Source: Cladocopium goreaui
Taxonomy: Eukaryota > Sar > Dinophyceae > Suessiales > Symbiodiniaceae
Direction: 5' to 3'
DNA length: 64,000 nt
Assembly: GCA_947184155.2 (NCBI GenBank)
Contig: CAMXCT020000270.1
Location: 117,056 to 181,055 of the forward strand
Part shown: piece by piece, positions 56,201-64,000 of the stretch
How the letters are laid out: every line of letters starts with the position of its first letter
Position numbering within the stretch: the stretch's first letter is position 1
Position numbers and translations under genes: made by a program
The notes under the pieces: generated by a model
Seen by the model: the letters and a program-made list of their open reading frames with translations, nothing else
Told to the model about the DNA's origin: nothing
The model's database searches: none

Positions 56201-59200
56201 ATCGTGTATAAATGCCGCTAGCATGCCAGTAGCTTGCTTTCAGTACTCAGCAGTGTGGAGTTTGGCCTTTTTTGGGTCGATCAGACATGATCAGCCAAGC
56301 AAGTACAGAGGCACAAAATTGATCAAAATTGTCCCCCCCTTGCTGCTGCTGACTGAGGCTTAACTTTTGTAACTCCAACTCTCTTGGCGGGCGATCGGTC
56401 GTTGGCAGACGTGGTGGCCCATGAAATAACACACAGCTGGTTTGGAAATTTATGCACTAACCGGAGCTGGGCCGCTTCGACTGCATAGGTTGCAGGTTGC
56501 ACGGAGGTGGCAAGTGCATAGCTATGTTTGGATGTGCCTGAAACATGCCATGCGATGCTGTGAAGCTATCTGATTTAGGAATGTTTCTGGTTGAACGAGG
56601 GCTTCACAAAGTTTGGAGAGCGCAGGATTATGAACAACATCCACGGACCGGAGCCTCACTTGCAGAAGTAACACTGCAAAAGGGCCCAACAATTGCCTGG
56701 TCCACACTAGCATACACTAGCTAATCATTCACCGTACTCACCCCAGCAACCAGAGCTGCAAGGACTATGAACAGCTGCTGGTGCGGAACGACTGCCTTGA
56801 CCTGGTGCAATCCGTCGAGCTCTTTGGTGCTGGCCACGAGTTTACAAAGCTCTGCGCCTTGTCCCCACATGTCTCCACTTCTTCGCATCAAAAATGGGGG
56901 GCTGGCAGTGGGTCAAGCAAAGCGTGAAACCAGTAATACGCCATCCAGGACAGTAATACATACACCAACCAAGAACTATGACATTGCAAAGTTCTCCGTG
57001 CGACTGCTTAACTTGCAGCCTTGCAAAATCCAATTGGCAACTGAGGCCCGCAACTGAAGGGAATCGATCCTGACGATGCCTTCAGCGTTGTTCCTTATGT
57101 GCTCCTCAGACGTGGATTTAGTGGGCAATAGCAGGCAAAGGAAGGCATTCCATCGGCATGACAGGCAAGGATCGATTGAATTGATGTACCAAGGAAGGGT
57201 GAGCTCTTGCTGCTTCATTTGGAGAAGTTGGTGGGCCAGGAGTGAATTGCCACTCACAACAACGAAATTGACATGGCAGCAAAGCAGACGGGCTGTCTGA
57301 CTTGCAGAGGAGAGATTTGAAGCCTACCTTCGGGCGCACGTGAAACGTTTCGCTGGCGGCTTCTTGACGGAAGAGGACTTCAAGAACTTCTTTCTGGAGC
57401 ACTTCTCTTCAGAGTAGCTCTGGCTGCAAGATGTGCTTCAGACGCTTGAGACTGACCCGTCTTTCCTGTTTCCTTCAAGTTCAAGCCAGATGCATTGGTT
57501 GCTTTGGTCTCCCAGTGCTGCAGGGGATTTGCGCGCAGGGTGGGGAATATTGCATGAGTATATTCTTTGGATAGATTTTGGATAGACCTGTGACCTATAG
57601 GGTAGATTTGATTCTGTTCAATTGGATAATTGGATTCGGTTAGACTCGGTTAGACTTTGAGATTGATGATGTTCAGCATATTTCAGCATTGACCTTCAAT
57701 TTTGGGCGCAGAATTGAAATCGCTACAAAGGCCAGCTGTGCAGAACGTGGATTGGCAGAAATGGTTTTATGGATCAGGTTTGCCTGAATTACCGACCATG
57801 AACTGCGTACTTGCCGAGAAGGTGCAAGAGTTTTCTCCATTTCTCGCTCTGAGTGGGAATGACATGACATTCAGTCAAAGATTTTAGGAAGGCAAAGTGA
57901 TGTAGGAGGAAGCTGGTTGTAAAAGATACAGAGATCCTGGTTCCTTCAGATTGCTGGGCTGTTTCACAGTGTTTCACAGGTGGAGTTGCTCTTCTCCTCC
58001 CTGAAGGGTGGCTACGAGGGCAGTAAAGAGGACACAGAGGGATGGTTTCCTGCGCAGACTATGCCCCTTGGAGAAATGGAGACATCAGGCGGAAGAATTG
58101 CGACCCTAGGAATCCAAGCACTGATGATATTATAGTATATTACAGTATGATTATATATTTATTATATCTTATTATTACTATTATTCTTACTATTACTATT
58201 ACTTTTACTAATTACTAATTTTAGGAGTTTAGGGAATTTAAAGGATTTTTCAGGAATTTTAAGGAATTGCCACGAAAGAATGCCACCGTATTTTGTTGCT
58301 ATAAAATGCTATTAAAAAAAAAAAACACTTAATATTCGGGCACCTTCACTCTAAAATACCCCTATCTAAAAAGAATTTCCTGACCCCTTTTTAAAGAGGC
58401 GTTTCTGAGGGTCTTCGAAATTGGATGAAGTTGGATGCAAATTCGGGCATGAATTTGCTGGCAAGGCATTTTGTTGCAGAACCAGTTTTCATTGTTTTTG
58501 TGCATTTTAAAGCCTGAGGCCCTATGCACAAAAGTTAGACCGCTCTAAAACTCCTGCACAGCTTCACATAATGAAATGGAACCCCGATGCTTTCGGTTCG
58601 ATCGGTTCGGTATATCTGCTTTCGGTTCGGTCGGTTCGGTTCGATCGGTTCTGACGGTTCCATGGCGAATCTTTTCGGTTAGGTTCACAACGGTTAGGTT
58701 CCACTCGGTTCGGTTCCTACGGTTCAGGTTCCTGCGGTTCCACGGTTAGGTTACTAACCACCATGTTTTACTATGCATATATATATATATATTGCTTTAT
58801 GTTGCTTTACCTTCTACCCGTGCAATCCCCAAAATGACGGCGACACCAAAAATAACATGCTTGACAGACAATCCTGGTATGGAATGCTCAGATGGGGAAG
58901 GTAGATAGACAATCCAACAGTAAATATATTGATTACATTGCTTGCAGACCTGTACATAGCCAGCAAGCACACGTGACACGAAGCCACCGGCGTGCAGAGA
59001 CTTCCAGCAGTCATTTGGTGCTTGAAAGAAATGCCTTCTCATGTGATCTCATGTGTAGATGTTTTGGTCATTTTCCACTCAATATGACCCCGAAATGGTC
59101 CTTGGAGAGCTGTTGCAGGATGTTACAGGTGCTGGTCACAACACTGTGCCGTCCACCTTTGTCATTGAGGCTGCTCTTGGACCGGCTGGTGGACTACGCT

Positions 59201-60523
59201 CGCGAGCAAGCTGCTGCTGGCAAAGCGGATGAGGCAAGGTGTCTGAGAAACGCAGTAGCTTCCACAGAAATCACCCCGACACTAGTAAGATCTAATAATA
59301 CGTTGATATGTTGATGCATGATGCTACAAGTCTAAGTCTAAACGCATTTGTGTAACTGTATCTACATGTATCTACTAGTTTATGAATGCATGTGTGCAAC
59401 TGTGATCAATGCATACTAATGTAATGATAATAAAACGTTTCACACAAGGCATGATTTGGATCTTTGTCGCAATAACTTGGGTTGCAACTGATATATCAAG
59501 CATAAGTATAGATGAGAACTCAGACCATATGAAACTCAGCGGGCTTTTCACCACGCAGTAATTATGTCTCACCTAGGTGCGACAACGTCTCAGCACGTGG
59601 AGCGAGGCGTATGGCTTGGAAACTTGGAGCAATGAGCAAAGTCCGAAGCAGAACAGGATAAGGCAAAGCGAATGCAAAGCGAAGCAAAGTGGCCATAGGA
59701 CTGAAGCATGACCCAAGTATAATGAACCCCCAAGAAACCAGCAAACTACTAGCCCCTTTAGCCCCTTTAGCCCCTTTTGGCTAATCAGCTAATCAGCCAA
59801 CATGTCTCAGCGACTGAGGATGCCACCAGCAATGCAGAGATCCGGTTCCGTTGGTTGATTTTGGCCATGGCATGCCATGACCCATCACGAGTGGATGCCG
59901 CCATCGCCATGGCACTGGAGGCCATCCCAAGGGGAATCTTCGTAGTGTATTTCAATGGATTGGTTTAAGGGAAAATTTACAGGAAACCATAGATTTTCCC
60001 ATTAAACATGGGGCTTTCCTGTAAATTTTCCCTTAAACCAATCCATTGAGTATTGTGTATATTGTGTGCTGATGATTGTTTCACTGTCGGTGAAGATGCT
60101 TGATATGTAGGAACAATTGTGAGTAACAATTGTGTTTCATATTGTTTCCATTTGTTTCCTGTGTATTCCTAAGTTGGGCTCCTCTCAGACTCTCAGGTGG
60201 GCAGGATGAAGTTCACTCGCCCACTCTATCGGGAGCTGTGGCGTGTCAGCACAGCACGCAGCACCCTTCTGTCTTTGTAGCTACGCCCTTTGAAAATTTC
60301 CAAGCACCCACAGAGGCGCCCTGATGATGGAAGGACTTGTCTTGGCTTTCCTTGTTGTCTTACAAAATCTTATAATTAAACCCTATTAAACCTTTTCACA
60401 ATCAGCATAGCAGATGTCGATATTGGTCGGCTGAGGATGAAGGAGCCTGCTCGAATGGCGAGGGCAAAGGCTGCCTTCGAGAAGGCCAGAGGAACTTATC
60501 ACCCGAGCCTCGTCCGATTTTCA
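53282..60523 (+). CDS. Leukotriene A4 hydrolase-type M1 aminopeptidase
   Basis: Zinc aminopeptidase/epoxide hydrolase family M1. Exons: 53601-53755 ([22 protein letters not shown]); 53927 to about 53960 ([10 protein letters not shown]); about 54113-54172 ([13 protein letters not shown]); about 54527-54633 ([20 protein letters not shown]); 54972-55095; 55405-55570 ([20 protein letters not shown]); 55849 to about 55977 ([19 protein letters not shown], substrate motif GGMEN); 56358-56470 ([20 protein letters not shown], zinc site HEITH); 56579 to about 56670 ([15 protein letters not shown], third zinc ligand); 56763 to about 56860; about 57042-57098 ([13 protein letters not shown]); 57198-57239 ([13 protein letters not shown]); 57310-57414; about 57742-57821 ([16 protein letters not shown]); 57980 to about 58080; about 59165-59230; about 59806-59925 ([13 protein letters not shown]); 60197 to about 60262 ([11 protein letters not shown]); 60437 to about 60520 ([13 protein letters not shown]). 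Order matches animal LTA4H end to end. An N-terminal exon near 53282-53345 is tentative and the stop is unresolved: the last frame stays open into the next gene. Confidence 0.93.
58590..58755. repeat. CGGTTCGGTT-type degenerate repeat
   Basis: Overlapping CGGTTCGGTT, CGGTTAGGTT and CGATCGGTTC words in an LTA4H intron. Confidence 0.85.
59952..60049. mobile_element. MITE, 98 bp, with target-site duplication
   Basis: TCAATGGATTGGTTTAAGGG with AAAATTTACAGGAAA is mirrored perfectly over 35 bases at 60015-60049. The pentamer GTATT flanks both ends, fitting a 5 bp target-site duplication. It lies about 30 bases after the exon at 59806-59925, in an LTA4H intron. Unrelated in sequence to the 30750/31475 family. 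Confidence 0.9.
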
Positions 60524-60764
60524 TCTGGGATATGGATGGATATGGACTTATGGATCTTATGGAAATTTCATGGACTATTGTTGACATGTGTTGACTACAT
60601 TTGGCTACTTGATAGCGATGCGGCGATGCCAATGGGCCAATGCCATATTTTTCAAGGTGCGCGTCATTTTCCTCGTGAATATGACGCAGTACCTGTATAC
60701 ACGCTCATTGATTTCGTTGTTCTGCCATGTTCCCCTCTCCACTTTAAAGTCAAACAAGTTGCAG

Positions 60765-60774
60765 TTTGGCTCAA
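60765..60774 (+). other. Possible dinoflagellate spliced-leader relic
   Basis: TTTGGCTCAA equals ten bases of the 3' part of the dinoflagellate spliced leader (ending CCATTTTGGCTCAAG), 38 bases before the ATG of an intronless gene. Such relics mark genes made from reverse-transcribed, trans-spliced messages. Ten bases can occur by chance, so this is only suggestive. Confidence 0.4.
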
Positions 60775-60811
60775 TCAACTCCCCTACCTGGCTTGCTCCC
60801 AGTTCTTACAG

Positions 60812-61768
60812 ATGGAGGTGGTTTGCCTCAACGGCAAATCCGTTTTGGTGCAGCCCATGGAAAGTTTGCATCAAGTGAAGACCAAAGTGGCCAAGGCCCT
60901 GGGAGCTTCCGCCGAGGCAGTAAGGATCAGCTGTGCAGGGCAGGTTCTCTGTGGAACAGCGAGCCTGGCTGATGCCTTGGCAGCCTTCCAAATCTCTGAA
61001 CCTGGCCCCCTTTTCGGAGTGGTGGACCGAGACAGAATGGAGCTCTCAAGGCACTTGCGTATCTTCAAGGAGGACTTGCAAGCCTGTAAGAAGCAAGTTG
61101 CGAAATGGGTAGATTTGAAGACTGAGCTGACCCGGAAACGAAGGCAGCTGTGTGTCGCAGGCACTAGTTTCAGAGAGATCGACAGAACAATCGAGCAATT
61201 GAAGGGAACTTTGCCATTGCAGCAAGAGAAGTGGCTAGTCTTTCGGCTTCCAAAGCTAGTTCGCTTGGGAGACATGGAAGAAACAGTCGGGCACGAGGAT
61301 TTCAAGAAGCACGCTCTTTGGCGAAAATTGGAGAACGAGAAGATCCCCGGTTTGAGAGCAGACTTGCAGAAGGCACTGGAAGGATCCCACCAGCAAGGGC
61401 AGCTCTTGCTGGAATTTGATGAGAAAGCTAATTTCCATGAAGAATGGTGGGATATAGGCTGCGACTGCATGTACTGCTGCCCTCCTGACGACCCTCCAAA
61501 CGTCCTCCGTGATTTAGTGTTTCTGCAGGATTTATGCCCCCGCCTTCTGCACCGGGATTTGGGCAGAAATTCAAAGCGATCTTGGAAACAGGTGCCAAAA
61601 GAAAAGTCTGATCAGCTTGAGCCTTACCCATGTGACTGCTCTGACGAATGGCCGAGACTCAGGCCTCTTAAATCCAAGAGGAATCAGAAGTATAATCGAA
61701 GTGCGATGCGGCATGTTAAGGCCCAGCTTAGCAAGCTGAGTCTGGGGCACTCATCCGAGGAATGCTAG
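60812..61768 (+). CDS. Intronless ubiquitin-like-domain protein, 318 aa
   Basis: ATG 60812 to TAG 61766-61768. Residues 1 to about 70 form a ubiquitin-like fold: MEVVCLNGKSVLVQPMESLH, then VKTKVAKALGASAEAVRISC, G-Q-V-L and SLADALAAF, as often seen at the N terminus of dinoflagellate proteins. Residues about 75-190 are charged and helical with likely coiled coil (LSRHLRIFKEDLQACKKQVA). A Cys cluster follows (CDCMYCCPPDD), and the C-terminal 50 residues are basic (KSKRNQKYNRSAMRHVK). The Cys cluster and a later CDCSDEW may bind metal; inference. Unlike all neighbours it has no intron, and the frame is open upstream without stop to 60437, the last LTA4H exon. This start was chosen because the ubiquitin-like fold begins there and TTCTTACAG precedes it. 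Function unknown. Confidence 0.75.
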   Translation: MEVVCLNGKSVLVQPMESLHQVKTKVAKALGASAEAVRISCAGQVLCGTASLADALAAFQISEPGPLFGVVDRDRMELSRHLRIFKEDLQACKKQVAKWVDLKTELTRKRRQLCVAGTSFREIDRTIEQLKGTLPLQQEKWLVFRLPKLVRLGDMEETVGHEDFKKHALWRKLENEKIPGLRADLQKALEGSHQQGQLLLEFDEKANFHEEWWDIGCDCMYCCPPDDPPNVLRDLVFLQDLCPRLLHRDLGRNSKRSWKQVPKEKSDQLEPYPCDCSDEWPRLRPLKSKRNQKYNRSAMRHVKAQLSKLSLGHSSEEC

Positions 61769-62540
61769 CCTCTGCATGCCTGGGTCAGAAATTGTGTCAC
61801 CAAACCCTACAGCCTATGTCTGTCGTAGACAATAGTCAAACCACAAGATTTTGACCCATGCCATCCCACACTGACACACAGTCCCATGCCGTAAATCGCC
61901 TATAGGTTCTGAAGGAAAGCACGCGTGAAAGAGACCATCCTGCCCAAGACATGTACAGTGATGTATAGCCTGTATAGTGTACAGCCTGGACCTTTGGGCC
62001 TTTGGTCCTTGGTGAGGCGCAGGTGGTGACCCCCAGAGGCTCTTCAGATGAAAAGTCATCGAACATGCTCGAACAAATGGCATCGCATTAGGGAGCAATT
62101 TAGAGATCTTTAGCCTCCGCTTGCAATCGGATATGTTAATTTATATTAATTTAATATGTCAACATATTTCGTCTGACGTCAAGAATGTGAACCCAGGATT
62201 ACATCGAAGATGGTGGCGCAAGACTTCGCCAAAGCTGAAAGCAAGTGAGGGCAGAAGCGGCAAATGGTGTATCGGTGTATCAAGAAGATGCAAGAAGTAT
62301 CAGTAGAAGTAGATCGCAGATGATCGCAGTAGATAGCAGTAGGGCATACTCCAGGAGACTTGGACCAGCTGAGCTCGTGTAGTTCGATGGTGCCAGGGTT
62401 GTTGATTTCGCCGGCCCTGGATGCATGGATATGGTGCCCTGACCATTCTTGTGACAAGTTCAAACAGTGGATCTCCTCTGGATTCCTCTGCTGACCAGCC
62501 CATATCATCGCTAAAATATGGTCAACTCCAGGTGAGTTTA
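61769..62540. other. Intergenic DNA, no gene seen
   Basis: Unique sequence after the ubiquitin-like gene. Nothing convincing on either strand. Confidence 0.4.
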
Positions 62541-62660
62541 GGCACCCCTCTGGCAGCGACAATGAGACAGCCGCCGACGCCGAAGTTGCCGGAATATAGC
62601 ATTGAAAAGACCATTGTAAGACTGGATGCCTCCTGCAGGAACACCGGACGCGGGTGGATA
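62541..62660 (+). CDS. Candidate exon, unrecognised
   Basis: After a possible acceptor (TTTAG) the frame reads GTPLAATMRQPPTPKLPEYS then IEKTIVRLDASCR, with a GA donor possible at GCAG|GAACACC. Protein unknown. Confidence 0.35.
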
Positions 62661-62919
62661 TGATTGCGATGATTGGATATGTAACAATGATTCAATCAAT
62701 CGCATTCAATGATTATCGATGATTGTCAGTGCCTTAAACCCACCATGCATCACCCAATTTGCTCATTTGGAAATTGCCTGTAAACTGTAAACAGTGTAAT
62801 TATATATACCCAATTGGGATTTGTGTGATCAGAATTGAATCTATCATATTTTTTGTGGGTTCACAAAAAAAAAAAAGTCCACACATTTCATTCCGCAGAA
62901 TTCTCAAACCGCTGGAGCT

Positions 62920-63010
62920 CTATAGGTGCTTCGCGGCACGTGTGGGAAGATCGCCCAGGGCTCGGCAGTGTCGGACAGATTGGGAGTTGGTTTGTGAAAC
63001 GCGGGTTTGC
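62920..63010 (+). CDS. Candidate exon, unrecognised
   Basis: Frame reads GASRHVWEDRPGLGSVGQIG then SWFVKRGFAA; may continue the gene of 62541-62660 beyond the window. Confidence 0.3.
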
Positions 63011-64000
63011 AGCTACCCAAAAAGCAGCTACCACAGATCTACAATGATCTGCAATATACATGGTTTTGATATGTTTTGATTGCATACAAATGCACGTTTT
63101 CGATGGACACAAAAAGGTTCATGAGGTGGATGATACTAGAAGATATCCAAAAGTGGGGAGAAATAAGATGAAATAAGGTCCTGACACTGGTTGAGCAAGT
63201 AGATGCCATTTTGACCTTGTTGTGTCACGAGCACGCCAGGATGACTTGTGTTTTTTTGTTAAGGGCGGCCTAGGTCCAGTTGCAGCAGAGGAGCTGAGAC
63301 AGATCCATTCCCAGGCTTCCGGGTAGACGCGTTGCTGTTCACCCGACTGAGTTTGCGGTTCAGTTGTAGCCTGGGGGATGCCAAGAGTTTTCGTTGAGGG
63401 ATGAATGAAATGCATTGAAATGTGCTTTTTGCTTTCTTGTTTTGATGCCAAGAACTCAAGAGGAGTGCTTTTTGACATGCAGCGTTGGGAAGGTCCTGCC
63501 ATTTAGCCCCGAATCTCCTTGCAGCAGGCCAGCTTGGAAGCTCAAGCCTTCTCGAGACAGAGCCGAGAGCAAGGCAAAGGGACAAGGGATCCGTGTCAAA
63601 CCTTGAAACATCTTGAAACTCAGTGCAAGACCAAGATTTGTGGGTCAGCGTGCGTTCAATTTGCAGTTCCAAAGCAGAGCGGAATCTGTACTGGCTAGGA
63701 GTAGGCTAGGAGTAGGCTAGGATGCCGTTGGGTGTGAAGCATCTAGGCTCAAAAGGTTTCACCCCAAAGCAAAGACATGTTATGCACCCAGTGGCCAACC
63801 AGAAGTAATGGGTATGATATATATATACCTCTCTTGTAAATAATTCTGGTGGCCAATGCTGGTTCTTATGTTTCGTGTGTTTGAACCTGTCAAGACTAAC
63901 ATTCATGCTAGTGGCAAGCTCATCTCAAACTTCAGCTAGGAACCTGCATTAAGATAGATCGAGAACATCAGAAGCGTTTGTATAAGTCATTAAGACAAGA

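Noticed and set aside
59760-59777. Second spliced-leader relic (CCTTTTGGCT)
   Set aside because: Only eight bases of the leader match and it lies within a local CCCTTTAG repeat inside an LTA4H intron.
60870-61470. 199-residue minus-strand open frame
   Set aside because: Shadow of the ubiquitin-like gene; Ser/Cys-rich composition typical of an antisense frame.
1-64000. tRNA, rRNA or snRNA genes
   Set aside because: I looked for tRNA B-box-like GGTTCGANTCC words and conserved rRNA stretches and saw none with supporting structure; a covariance-model scan would be needed to exclude them.

Overview
The window looks like nuclear DNA of a dinoflagellate, probably a symbiodiniacean or another suessialean; the species cannot be told from sequence alone. 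Evidence: recognisable eukaryotic proteins are cut into many exons of 40-200 bases; introns use a mixture of GT-AG, GC-AG and GA-AG ends, usually in an AG|G context; all recognised genes lie on the same (+) strand; introns and spacers are full of satellites, foldback elements and simple repeats; and an intronless gene sits next to a sequence resembling a relic of the dinoflagellate spliced leader. Long open frames in the satellites are artefacts. Almost all real exons are short and were found by conserved motifs and splice-frame consistency.

Layout. 1-2900: satellite and foldback repeats sharing a short core. 3433-12169: 3' part of an alpha/beta-hydrolase thioesterase whose 7.6 kb intron holds most of the repeats of this part, including two copies (A, B) of a satellite-cored terminal-inverted-repeat element and a 315 bp triplication. 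12.2-26.3 kb: many short exon-like open segments of one or more unrecognised genes. 26347-32640: SET-domain methyltransferase-like gene containing a very AT-rich intron and two related MITEs. 33715-38006: DHRS12-like short-chain dehydrogenase/reductase. 39778-47576: family GH37 trehalase with a 159 bp satellite and a 15 bp satellite in one intron. 49507-53060: Alba-domain protein whose intron carries the third, inverted copy (C) of the satellite-cored element. 53.3-60.5 kb: leukotriene A4 hydrolase-type M1 metallopeptidase with a third, unrelated MITE in an intron. 60812-61768: intronless ubiquitin-like-domain gene. 61.8-64 kb: weak exon candidates.

The genes do not form a pathway; the arrangement is a one-directional series of unrelated genes, as is usual in dinoflagellates. 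The most interesting features are the satellite-cored TIR element, the direct repeats at intron borders (including a 9-base duplication around the 7.6 kb intron), and the open frame that runs from the last LTA4H exon into the ubiquitin-like gene. Exon borders given with 'about' were not resolved.
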